Assembly: GCF_004005495.1 (NCBI RefSeq)
Contig: NZ_RZYA01000020.1
Coordinates: 62,001 to 126,000 of the forward strand
DNA length: 64,000 nt
Direction: 5' to 3'
Source of the DNA: Streptomyces antnestii
GTDB taxonomy: Bacteria; Actinomycetota; Actinomycetes; Streptomycetales; Streptomycetaceae
Below, piece by piece: positions 8,108 to 15,777 of this stretch. A program made the translations under genes and the position numbers. Under the pieces are notes generated by a model. The model was not told the DNA's origin, ran no database searches, and saw only the letters and a program-made list of their open reading frames with translations. Position 1 is the stretch's first letter; every line of letters begins with the position of its first letter.

Positions 8108-9324
8108 GCCAGACCCTCCAGTACGTCCGCGAGTGCGCTGACCCCGGCGAGGCAGTCGCCCTCGGCGGCGTGTTCGGCCGGCGAGTGCGAGACGCCCGTG
8201 GGGTTGCGCACGAACAGCATGGCGGTCGGGATCCGGTCCGCGAGGATTCCCGCGTCGTGTCCCGCGCCCGTGCCGAGCACCGGGACGGTGATCTCGCCGT
8301 CGGTGCCGAGGATGCGGCCCAGCTCGTCGCGCAGTGCGTGGTCGAACTCGACGACGGGCGTGAAGGACTCACGGACCGTCGTCAGGTCGAGACCGTGCTT
8401 GTCGGCGTACTCACGGGCCGCCTTCTCGACGCCGGTGACGACCTGGTCGAGGGTGTCCTGGTCGGCGGCGCGCGAGTCGAGCCAGCCGCGTACGAGCGAC
8501 GGGATGGCGTTGACGCCGTTCGGCTCGACGGAGATCTTGCCGAAGGTGGCGACGGCGCCCGCGAGTTCCGCCTCACGGCGGGCCGCGAGGACGGTCTCCG
8601 CGTACGGCAGCATCGGGTCGCGGCGGTCCACGAGACGGGTGGTGCCCGCGTGGTTGGCCTCGCCGCGGAAGTCGAAGCGCCAGCGACCGTGCGGCCAGAT
8701 GGCGCTCGCGATGCCCACGGCGTCGCCGGACAGGTCCAGGGCGCGGCCCTGTTCCACGTGCAGCTCGATGAACGCGCCGATGCGGGAAAGCCGCTCCGGG
8801 TCCGCGCCGATGGCCTCGGGGTCGTACCCCGCGGCCTCCATGGCCTTCGGCAGGCTCACGCCGTCCATGCCGCGCAGCTCGGCGGCCTGGGCCGGGGTGA
8901 GCTTGCCCGAGGTGAGGCGGGAGCCGACGCAGGCGAGGCCGAACCGGGCACCCTCTTCGTCACCGAAGTTGGTGAGGGCGAGGGGCTTGGTGAACTCCAC
9001 GCCCCGGGCCCGGAGTTCGTCGAGCGCGGCGAAGGACGACACGACGCCGAGGGGGCCGTCGAAGGCGCCGCCGTCGGGCACGGAGTCCAGGTGGGAGCCC
9101 GTCACGACGGCGTCACCGGCGTTCGGGTCGCCGAGCCAGGCCCACTGGTTGCCGTTGCGGTCGAGCTCGTAGGTCAGGCCACGGGACTCGGCCTGCGCCT
9201 TGAACCACTCGCGGCAGTCGGCGTCCGCCGCCGTCCACGCGTAGCGGCGGTAACCGCCGCTGTCCTTGTCACGGCCGATGGGCGCGAGGTCGCGCCACAT
9301 CTCGCCGAAAGAGGGGGTCGTCAC
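8098..9324 (-). CDS. M20-family amidohydrolase (annotated class: allantoate amidohydrolase / N-carbamoylase)
   Basis: 408 residues of the M20/hydantoinase-carbamoylase family. Metal-binding blocks are TGSHLDSVPDGGAFDG near the front, NFGDEEGARFG, and IELHVEQG; TGAGHDAG and SHSPAEH follow toward the end. The family hydrolyses N-carbamoyl, ureido or acyl amino acids in the cytoplasm. By family name it would be called allantoate amidohydrolase. However, it sits inside the hut operon with overlaps on both sides (GTGA with hutU, 10 bp with hutF), and no ureide genes are nearby. I infer that it may cleave N-formylglutamate to glutamate and formate, the missing last hut step. This is unproven. Confidence 0.85.
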   Translation of the reverse strand: MTTPSFGEMWRDLAPIGRDKDSGGYRRYAWTAADADCREWFKAQAESRGLTYELDRNGNQWAWLGDPNAGDAVVTGSHLDSVPDGGAFDGPLGVVSSFAALDELRARGVEFTKPLALTNFGDEEGARFGLACVGSRLTSGKLTPAQAAELRGMDGVSLPKAMEAAGYDPEAIGADPERLSRIGAFIELHVEQGRALDLSGDAVGIASAIWPHGRWRFDFRGEANHAGTTRLVDRRDPMLPYAETVLAARREAELAGAVATFGKISVEPNGVNAIPSLVRGWLDSRAADQDTLDQVVTGVEKAAREYADKHGLDLTTVRESFTPVVEFDHALRDELGRILGTDGEITVPVLGTGAGHDAGILADRIPTAMLFVRNPTGVSHSPAEHAAEGDCLAGVSALADVLEGLACR

Positions 9325-10985
9325 GCGTCGTCACCCTCGCGCATGGGGATGCGGACGCCGCGCTGCTCGGCGACCTCGGCCGCGTGCTCGTAACCGGCGT
9401 CGACGTGACGGATGACGCCCATGCCGGGGTCGTTGGTCAGGACACGCTCGATCTTCTGCGCGGCGAGGTCGGTGCCGTCGGCGACGCAGACCTGACCGGC
9501 GTGGATGGAGCGGCCCATGCCGACACCGCCGCCGTGGTGGATCGAGACCCACGAGGCACCCGAGGCCGTGTTGACCAGGGCGTTCAGCAGCGGCCAGTCG
9601 GCGATCGCGTCCGAGCCGTCCTTCATGGCCTCCGTCTCGCGGTACGGGGAAGCCACCGAGCCCGAGTCGAGGTGGTCACGGCCGATGGCGACCGGCGCCG
9701 ACAGCTCGCCGGAGGCGACCATCTCGTTGAACTTCAGACCCGCCAGGTGACGCTCGCCGTAGCCCAGCCAGCAGATACGCGCCGGCAGACCCTCGAACGC
9801 GATGCGCTCGGAAGCCATGTCGATCCAGCGGTGCAGGTGCTTGTTCTCCGGGAACAGCTCCTTGATCGCCTTGTCCGTCTTGGCGATGTCCTCCGGGTCA
9901 CCCGACAGGGCGGCCCAGCGGAACGGGCCCAGGCCCTCCTCGAACAGCGGACGGATGTGCGCCGGCACGAAGCCGGGGAAGTCGAACGCCCGCTCGCAGC
10001 CGGCCTTGCGGGCCTCGTCCCGGATCGAGTTGCCGTAGTCGAAGACCTCGGCGCCCTTGTCGAGGAAGCCCAGCATCGCCTCGACGTGCAGGCGCATCGA
10101 GTGACGGGCCTTGTCCGTGAAACCGGCCGGGTCCGCCTCGCGCTCCTTGTCCCAGTCCGCCACCGAGATCCCGACCGGCAGGTAGGCCAGCGGGTCGTGG
10201 GCCGAGGTCTGGTCGGTCACGATGTCGATCGGCGCATCCCGCTCAAGCAGCTCCGGGAAGATCTCCGCCGCGTTGCCGACCACACCGATGGACAGACCAC
10301 GGCGCTCGTCGCGGGCCTGGACCGCCAGCTCCAGGGCGTGGTCCAGGTTGTCGGCCTTCACGTCCAGGTAACGGGTGCCGATACGACGGTCGATACGGGT
10401 CTCGTCGACGTCGACACAGATCGCGACGCCCTCGTTCATCGTCACCGCCAGCGGCTGCGCACCACCCATGCCACCCATACCGGCGGTCAGCGTGATGGTG
10501 CCGGCGAGGGTGCCGTTGAACTTCTTGCGGGCCACCGCGCCGAAGGTCTCGTAGGTGCCCTGGACGATGCCCTGCGAACCGATGTAGATCCACGAACCGG
10601 CCGTCATCTGGCCGTACATCGTCAGACCCTCGGCCTCCAGCTTGCGGAACTCCTCCCAGTTCGCCCAGTCACCCACCAGGTTCGAGTTCGCGAGCAGCAC
10701 ACGCGGCGCCCACTCGTTGGTACGCATCACACCGACCGGCTTACCGGACTGGACGAGGAGCGTCTCGTCGTTCTTCAGCGTCTTCAGCGTGCGCACGATC
10801 GCGTCGTACGCCTCCCACGAGCGGGCAGCCTTGCCGGTGCCCCCGTAGACCACGAGCTTGTCGGGGTGCTCGGCCACCTCGGCGTCAAGGTTGTTCTGCA
10901 GCATGCGGAGGGCACCCTCCTGCTGCCATCCCAGGGCGCTCAGTTCCGTACCGCGCGCAGCTCGTACGGGGCGGGGTCCTGACAT
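9321..10985 (-). CDS. hutU: Urocanate hydratase (urocanase)
   Basis: 554 residues, full family length. It uses tightly bound NAD to convert urocanate to imidazolonepropionate. Landmarks are GKPVGVMRTNEWAPRVL near the front, GSWIYIGSQGIVQGTYETF, the dinucleotide-binding stretch LTAGMGGMGGAQPLAVT, the active-site Cys in LPARICWLGYGERH, and SIHHGGGVGMGRSIHAG near the end. AGGAGG lies just upstream of the ATG at 10985. It heads the leftward operon hutU-M20-hutF-hutI. A TATTCA-N13-TGAATA inverted repeat lies 30-54 bp upstream. No hutH (histidine ammonia-lyase) is in the window. Confidence 0.97.
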   Translation of the reverse strand: MSGPRPVRAARGTELSALGWQQEGALRMLQNNLDAEVAEHPDKLVVYGGTGKAARSWEAYDAIVRTLKTLKNDETLLVQSGKPVGVMRTNEWAPRVLLANSNLVGDWANWEEFRKLEAEGLTMYGQMTAGSWIYIGSQGIVQGTYETFGAVARKKFNGTLAGTITLTAGMGGMGGAQPLAVTMNEGVAICVDVDETRIDRRIGTRYLDVKADNLDHALELAVQARDERRGLSIGVVGNAAEIFPELLERDAPIDIVTDQTSAHDPLAYLPVGISVADWDKEREADPAGFTDKARHSMRLHVEAMLGFLDKGAEVFDYGNSIRDEARKAGCERAFDFPGFVPAHIRPLFEEGLGPFRWAALSGDPEDIAKTDKAIKELFPENKHLHRWIDMASERIAFEGLPARICWLGYGERHLAGLKFNEMVASGELSAPVAIGRDHLDSGSVASPYRETEAMKDGSDAIADWPLLNALVNTASGASWVSIHHGGGVGMGRSIHAGQVCVADGTDLAAQKIERVLTNDPGMGVIRHVDAGYEHAAEVAEQRGVRIPMREGDDA

Positions 10986-11014
10986 GGCTTCCTCCTACAG
11001 ATTGTTGCTTGGGT

Positions 11015-11053
11015 TATTCACATCCTGGCGCTCTGAATAGAACTAGTCAATAC
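11015..11053. promoter_or_regulatory. Candidate operator upstream of hutU (TATTCA-N13-TGAATA)
   Basis: TATTCA at 11015-11020 and TGAATA at 11034-11039 form an inverted repeat in the hutU promoter region. The right half continues as TGAATAGAACTAGTCAATAC (11034-11053), which closely matches TGAATAAAATGTCAATAC at 14452-14469 upstream of the NCS1 permease. A shared regulator is suggested, possibly the RpiR-type protein encoded at 14619. Confidence 0.45.
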
Positions 11054-11055
11054 GT

Positions 11056-11094
11056 CTCGTGGGCCGGTTGCCCCGTTGACGGGTACCCCACGAG
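11056..11094. promoter_or_regulatory. Nested palindrome before the PLP decarboxylase gene
   Basis: CTCGTGGG (11056-11063) pairs with CCCACGAG (11087-11094), and an inner CCCG-TTGA-CGGG dyad lies between them. It ends 16 nt before the start codon at 11110, so it could be an operator or a leader hairpin covering the translation start. Confidence 0.4.
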
Positions 11095-11109
11095 TGGTTG
11101 CCTGGTGCC

Positions 11110-12462
11110 ATGACTGAGGACCAGCAGCTGACGTACGACGCCGCAACCCGCCGTGACCAGGGCGTTCGCGCCGCCGTCGACCAGGGGCTCGTCGGCCCCG
11201 GCGCTCCCGTCGCGGGCCTTCTCGACGTCGCCGGGATCCGCGCGTCGGCCGCGTCCCTGCGCGCCGCGTTCGAGGCCGTCACCGCACCCGGCACACCCGT
11301 CCTGCACGCCTTCGCCGTGAAGGCCACGCCACTCGTGCCCGTCCTGCGTCTGCTGCGCGAGGAGGGCATCGGCGCGGAGGTGGCGAGCCCCGGCGAGCTC
11401 GCCCTCGCCCGCGCCGCCGGCCTGACCCCCGCCCGCACCGTCCTCGACTCCCCCGCCAAGACCCCCGCCGAACTGCGCGAAGCCCTCACGCTCGGCATCG
11501 CCGTCAACGCGGACAACCCGCAGGAACTCGCCCGGATCGACGCCCTCGTCGCCTCCGCGCCGACCGCCTCACCCCTCGGCATCCGCGTGAACGCGCAGAT
11601 CGGCGCGGGCTCGATCGGCGCCCTGTCGACGGCGACCGCGACCTCCAAGTTCGGCGTCGCACTGCGCGACGAGGGCGCGCGCGCCTGGGTCGTCCAGGCG
11701 TATCTGGACCGGCCCTGGCTGACCCGCCTGCACACGCACACCGGCTCGCAGGGCGTACCGCTCGACCTGATGGCACAGGGAGTTTCCGCCGCGTACGAAC
11801 TCGCCGAGGAGATCAACCGCGCGGCCGGACGACAGCAGATCGACACCGTCGACATCGGCGGCGGACTGCCCGTGAACTTCACCTCCGACGAGGAGACCCC
11901 GACCTACGCGGACTACGCGCGGCTCCTCGCCGCCACCGTCCCCGGCCTGCTCGACGGCCGCTACGGCCTCGTCACCGAGTTCGGGCGCTCACTGCTCGCC
12001 AAGCACGGCACGGTCCTCGCGCTCGTCGAGTACACGAAGACGTCCGGCGGCCGGCCGATCGCCGTCACCCACGCCGGCGTCCAGTCCGCGACCCGCACCG
12101 TGTACGCGCCGGAGTCCTGGCCGCTGCGCATCGCCGCCTACGACGCGAAGGGCCGCCCGAAGTCCGGGCCGCCCGTCGCCCAGGACGTGGCGGGCCCCGC
12201 CTGCTTCGCCGGCGACCTGCTCGCCGAGAACCGCGAACTCCCCCTGCTCGAACAGGGCGACTACGCCGCGGCCCTCGACACAGGCGCCTACTACTTCGCC
12301 CAGCACTACACGTACAACTCCCTCCCCCGCCCCGGCGTCTACGGCTTCACCGCACACCCGGGCGAGCCGGTCACCCTCGCGACGGTACGAAAGCCGCAGA
12401 CCGTGGAGGAGATCGTCGCGGAGTCGGGCGGCGGGGAGAGCGACGCCCTGCTCGGACTGTGA
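11110..12462 (+). CDS. PLP-dependent decarboxylase/racemase-fold enzyme (diaminopimelate decarboxylase-like)
   Basis: 450 residues of the fold-type III PLP family (DAP/ornithine decarboxylase group). The PLP lysine lies in HAFAVKATPLVPVL. Phosphate-binding glycines are in DTVDIGGGLPVNF, with HTHTGSQG before them. ACFAGDLLAENRELP corresponds to the Cys-containing active-site block, and DTGAYYFAQHYTYNSLPRPGVYGF to the usual GAY...FNG...RP end. The substrate cannot be assigned; the DAP-specific residues are not all obvious, so it may act on another amino acid. It is divergent from hutU (124 bp shared) and convergent with the next gene. The ATG at 11110 is chosen; a TTG lies four codons earlier and no strong ribosome site is seen. 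Confidence 0.8.
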   Translation: MTEDQQLTYDAATRRDQGVRAAVDQGLVGPGAPVAGLLDVAGIRASAASLRAAFEAVTAPGTPVLHAFAVKATPLVPVLRLLREEGIGAEVASPGELALARAAGLTPARTVLDSPAKTPAELREALTLGIAVNADNPQELARIDALVASAPTASPLGIRVNAQIGAGSIGALSTATATSKFGVALRDEGARAWVVQAYLDRPWLTRLHTHTGSQGVPLDLMAQGVSAAYELAEEINRAAGRQQIDTVDIGGGLPVNFTSDEETPTYADYARLLAATVPGLLDGRYGLVTEFGRSLLAKHGTVLALVEYTKTSGGRPIAVTHAGVQSATRTVYAPESWPLRIAAYDAKGRPKSGPPVAQDVAGPACFAGDLLAENRELPLLEQGDYAAALDTGAYYFAQHYTYNSLPRPGVYGFTAHPGEPVTLATVRKPQTVEEIVAESGGGESDALLGL

Positions 12463-12468
12463 GAGGCC

Positions 12469-12891
12469 CTAGCCCTCCCAGTCCGACTTCTCCCCGTCGC
12501 CGCGGGACCCGAAGCGCGGCATCCGGCGTGCCGCGTGCAGCGCGTTCACGCCGACGATGCCGGTCCAGGCGATCAGCAGGCCCGGCAGATGGGCGTTGAC
12601 GGCCGCGATCGCGGAGAGCGGGATGGCGAGGACGAGGGAGACGATGCCGAAGCCGAAGCGCTCACCCCAGTTGTCGCCGTCGGTGCGCGGTGAGCGCGCG
12701 TCCCGGGCGACGGCCATCTGCTGCTCCGCGAGCTGCCGCCGCACCCGGCGCTCCACGGCGCCGTCGAGGCGCTGCTCGACCTTTTCCAGGAACGAGTCGA
12801 CGAGCGCGGACTCGTACTCGTCGCCGAGATCCCTGCGCGCGTGCAGGGTGGCGTCGAGTTCTTTCTTGAGTTCGGCGTCACGGGCTTCCAT
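12469..12891 (-). CDS. Small conserved membrane protein
   Basis: 140 residues. The first 75 are charged and predicted helical (ARDAELKKELDATLHARRDL, then QRLDGAVERRVRRQLAEQQM), possibly coiled coil. Two membrane segments follow (FGFGIVSLVLAIPLSAIAAV and LPGLLIAWTGIVGVNALHAA), then a basic tail. No known catalytic motif is present. It is convergent with the decarboxylase-like gene (6 bp between stops) and 73 bp downstream of the NCS1 permease on the same strand. The function is unknown. Confidence 0.7.
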   Translation of the reverse strand: MEARDAELKKELDATLHARRDLGDEYESALVDSFLEKVEQRLDGAVERRVRRQLAEQQMAVARDARSPRTDGDNWGERFGFGIVSLVLAIPLSAIAAVNAHLPGLLIAWTGIVGVNALHAARRMPRFGSRGDGEKSDWEG

Positions 12892-12964
12892 ACGGCCAAC
12901 CGTACAAAGCGGCCCGGCCCGTGACAGTGGGGCTAGCCCCCCTCTTGGGGCCGGGCCGGCCCCC

Positions 12965-14377
12965 CTACGACGTCACGGACTCGGGCTCCGGCTCGGGCAG
13001 GATCGTCGCCTCGGGGACGTGGGCCGTGTTGCGGCGGGCCACCAGCCAGTACAGGACGGCCGGGACCACGAGGCCCACGATCCAGGAGATGTCGGCGCCG
13101 CCGAGGGGCGCGACGAGCGGGCCCGTGTAGAAGGCCGTGGACAGGAACGGGAGCTGGGCGAGGAGCCCGAGCGCGTACACCCCGAGAGCGTCCCAGCGCC
13201 AGGCGCCGTAGCGGCCGTCCGGGTCGGAGAGGGCCGGGATGTCGTAGCGTTCGCGGGAGATCAGGTAGTAGTCGACGAGGTTGATCGCCGACCACGGCGT
13301 GAAGAACGTCAGCAGGAACAGCAGGAAGTCCTTGAAGGACGCCAGGAAGCTGTCCTTGCCGAGCAGCGCGACGACCGTGCCCGCGATCATGATGAGCGCG
13401 ATGTACGCGGTGCGGGCGCGCTGCGAGAGGACCTTCTGGCCCCGGAAGCCGCTGACGCTCGTCACCATCGACATGAAGCCGCCGTACGTGTTGAGCACGT
13501 TGATGGTCAGCTTGCCGAGCGCGATCACGAAGTACAGGAACGAGGCGATGAGCCCGGCGCCGCCGAGCCCGACGACGTAACTGACCTGGCCCGCGAGGAA
13601 CTTCTCGCCCGCGGTCGCCGCGACGAGGACGCCGAAGGTCATCGACCACTGCGAGCCGAGCGCCGAGCCCGACAGCGTCCACCAGAACGTGGCCTTCGCC
13701 GAGGTCGTGCGGGGCAGATAGCGCGAGTAGTCCGCGACGTACGGGCCGAAGGCGAGCTGCCAGGACGCGGAGAGCGAGACGGCGAGCAGGAACATCGGGG
13801 CGCTGAAGTGGGCGTCGTGCAGGAGCGCGGAGAGGTCGACGCGGTCCAGGAGGCGGATGCCGAGGTAGACGAAGGCGACGGCGCAGATGATGCTGGCGAC
13901 CCGGCCGAGCGCGTGGATGACGCGGTAGCCGACGATCGCCATCACGCCGGTGACCAGGGCGAAGATGATGATGCCGGTGCTGTCGCCGGTGTGCGTGAGC
14001 TGGCCGACGGCCTGGCCCGCGAGGACGCTGCCGCTGGCGAAGAACCCGACGTACATCAGGATCACCAGGAGCAGCGGGACGACCGCGCCGCGCACGCCGA
14101 ACTGGGCGCGGGACTGGATCATCTGCGGCAGGCCGAGCTTCGGGCCCTGCGCCGAGTGCAGCGCCATGACGGCGCCGCCCAGCAGGTTGCCGAGAACGAG
14201 GCCGACGAGCGACCACACCACGTCACCACCGAAGACGACGGCGAGCGCGCCGGTCACGACGGCGGTGATCTGGAGGTTCGCCCCGAGCCAGAGCGTGAAC
14301 TGCGAGAACGCCCTGCCGTGACGTTCGCTGTCGGGGACCACGTCGATGGAGCGCCGCTCCACCAGTGTTTCCGCCAT
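12965..14377 (-). CDS. NCS1-family permease (purine/cytosine-type)
   Basis: 470 residues with about 12 membrane helices. NCS1 hallmarks are visible: FTLWLGANLQITAVVTGAL at the first helix, LGNLLGGAVMALHSAQGPKLG, SRAQFGVRGAVVP, SASWQLAFGPYVADYSRYLP, and LTFFTPWSAINLVDYYL near helix 10. The family imports nucleobases, hydantoins or related compounds with cations. Substrate is not evident from sequence. The start at 14377 has GGAAAGGGG upstream. It is transcribed divergently from the RpiR-type regulator, which is the likely controller; the shared region carries a TGAATA motif also found upstream of hutU. Confidence 0.85.
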   Translation of the reverse strand: MAETLVERRSIDVVPDSERHGRAFSQFTLWLGANLQITAVVTGALAVVFGGDVVWSLVGLVLGNLLGGAVMALHSAQGPKLGLPQMIQSRAQFGVRGAVVPLLLVILMYVGFFASGSVLAGQAVGQLTHTGDSTGIIIFALVTGVMAIVGYRVIHALGRVASIICAVAFVYLGIRLLDRVDLSALLHDAHFSAPMFLLAVSLSASWQLAFGPYVADYSRYLPRTTSAKATFWWTLSGSALGSQWSMTFGVLVAATAGEKFLAGQVSYVVGLGGAGLIASFLYFVIALGKLTINVLNTYGGFMSMVTSVSGFRGQKVLSQRARTAYIALIMIAGTVVALLGKDSFLASFKDFLLFLLTFFTPWSAINLVDYYLISRERYDIPALSDPDGRYGAWRWDALGVYALGLLAQLPFLSTAFYTGPLVAPLGGADISWIVGLVVPAVLYWLVARRNTAHVPEATILPEPEPESVTS

Positions 14378-14451
14378 GACGCGACACCCCTTTCCGGGTC
14401 CTGCCGACGCCACACGCCGGCCTGCATATCGTCATGCAGAGTTCTCGCCAG

Positions 14452-14469
14452 TGAATAAAATGTCAATAC
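14452..14469. promoter_or_regulatory. TGAATA...TCAATAC motif in permease/RpiR intergenic region
   Basis: TGAATAAAATGTCAATAC lies 75-92 bp upstream of the permease start and resembles the sequence at 11034-11053 before hutU. A further TGAATA occurs at 14568-14573, about 45 bp before the regulator start. This is a candidate operator for the adjacent RpiR-type protein. Confidence 0.4.
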
Positions 14470-14618
14470 TTTGCTGGGTATCGACGGTTGCGGTCTCACA
14501 TGCTGGACGCGCGGGACCGACCCCGCGCATCCCCGCAGCCCACACCCCTGGCGTCACGCCCCCGCCCTGAATAAACTCATACACAAACGAAGACCGCTGA
14601 ATGGACCGACGGGGAGAC

Positions 14619-15479
14619 ATGAGCAACCGCACGGAAAGCGACACGGGCGCGAACACCCCCGCCGCACGCCTCCAGCACCTCTTCGAGAACCACCGGCTGA
14701 CGCCCACCCAGCGCCGCATCGCGCACTGCATGGTGCGCCGCGCCGCCGACGTGCCGTTCCTGTCGTCCGTCGAACTCGCCGAACTCGCCGGTGTCAGCCA
14801 GCCCTCCGTCACCCGCTTCGCCGTGGCGCTCGGCTTCGACGGCTACCCCGCCCTGCGCCGGCACCTGCGCGAGGTCACCCCCGCCGAACCCGCCGACGCG
14901 GGCTCCCTCAACGAGTACCAGCAGGCCGTCGAGGCCGAGATCGAGAACCTCCGCCACCTCGCCCAGCTCCTCGCCGACCCCGCCCCCGTCGAACGCGCCG
15001 GACGCCTGCTGGCCGGGTCCCGCCCACTGCTCGTCCTCGGCCTGCGCGCGGCGGCCTCCCAGGCGTACGGGTTCTCGTACTTCGCCTCGAAGGTCCACCC
15101 CGACGTACGGCTCCTCGACGAGGGCGGCAGCACACTCGCCGACCGCGTCGACGCCGCCGTCCACTCGGGCGCCACCGCACTCCTGTGCTTCGCGCTCCCC
15201 CGCCACCCCAAAGAGGTCGTGGACGCGCTCGCCTACGCCAAGTCGGCGGGCCTCACCGTCGTCACGGTCGCCGATTCGGCGTTCACCCCCGTCGCCCGGC
15301 ACTCGGACCTGCTCCTGCCGGCGGCCGTGGGCGAGGGCCTGGCCTTCGACACCGCGTGCTCGCCGATGCTCCTGGGCCGCGTCCTCCTGGAGGCGATGTG
15401 CGACAACCTCCCGGACGCGCAGGCCCGCCTGGAGGAGTTCGACGTACGCGCCGCGGAACGGGGCCTCTTCGCCGAGTAA
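14619..15479 (+). CDS. RpiR/MurR-type transcriptional regulator with SIS domain
   Basis: 286 residues from the ATG at 14619, which has GGGGAG 4 nt upstream (another ATG at 14601 lacks one). The N-terminal HTH_6 domain includes LTPTQRRIAHCMVRRAADVP and the helix-turn-helix SSVELAELAGVSQPSVTRFA. The C-terminal SIS sugar-phosphate-type domain contains LLVLGLRAAASQAYGFSYF and ALLCFALPRHPKEVVDAL. The ligand is unknown. It is divergent from the NCS1 permease, and the operator-like TGAATA motifs suggest it may regulate that gene, itself and possibly the hut operon. A strong hairpin follows the gene. Confidence 0.88.
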   Translation: MSNRTESDTGANTPAARLQHLFENHRLTPTQRRIAHCMVRRAADVPFLSSVELAELAGVSQPSVTRFAVALGFDGYPALRRHLREVTPAEPADAGSLNEYQQAVEAEIENLRHLAQLLADPAPVERAGRLLAGSRPLLVLGLRAAASQAYGFSYFASKVHPDVRLLDEGGSTLADRVDAAVHSGATALLCFALPRHPKEVVDALAYAKSAGLTVVTVADSAFTPVARHSDLLLPAAVGEGLAFDTACSPMLLGRVLLEAMCDNLPDAQARLEEFDVRAAERGLFAE

Positions 15480-15490
15480 GGAAGCGGTGC

Positions 15491-15543
15491 GCGGGGACCG
15501 CCGCACCCCCGTGAGCGGGGGGCGGGACGACGGCGGTCCCCGC
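15491..15543 (+). terminator. Hairpin terminator after RpiR gene
   Basis: GCGGGGACCGCCG at 15491-15503 pairs perfectly with 15531-15543. The loop itself holds a CCCCCG/CGGGGG hairpin. It begins 12 nt after the stop codon. The remaining sequence to 15777 shows no convincing gene. Confidence 0.65.
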
Positions 15544-15777
15544 GTGGGACACGGGGCCGGGTCAGGGCCGGGCCACCGCGTCCGCAGCGTCCATGGAGGT
15601 CCGGGAGCCGCTCCGGAGGTTCCTTGACGCCGCTGGGGTGCCGGCCTGACCGGGGAGCCGATCCCGCCCCTGCCGACACCCCTTACTGTGCCGGACCCGT
15701 GTTAAGCGGGTGCTGCGCGGACGTGACGCGCTCGTACCGAACACGCGAACCCGCGCAGCGACTTGCCGGCCGGCCTG

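Noticed and set aside
6767..9172. 801-residue plus-strand open frame
   Set aside because: Antisense to hutF and the M20 gene; composition typical of a GC shadow.
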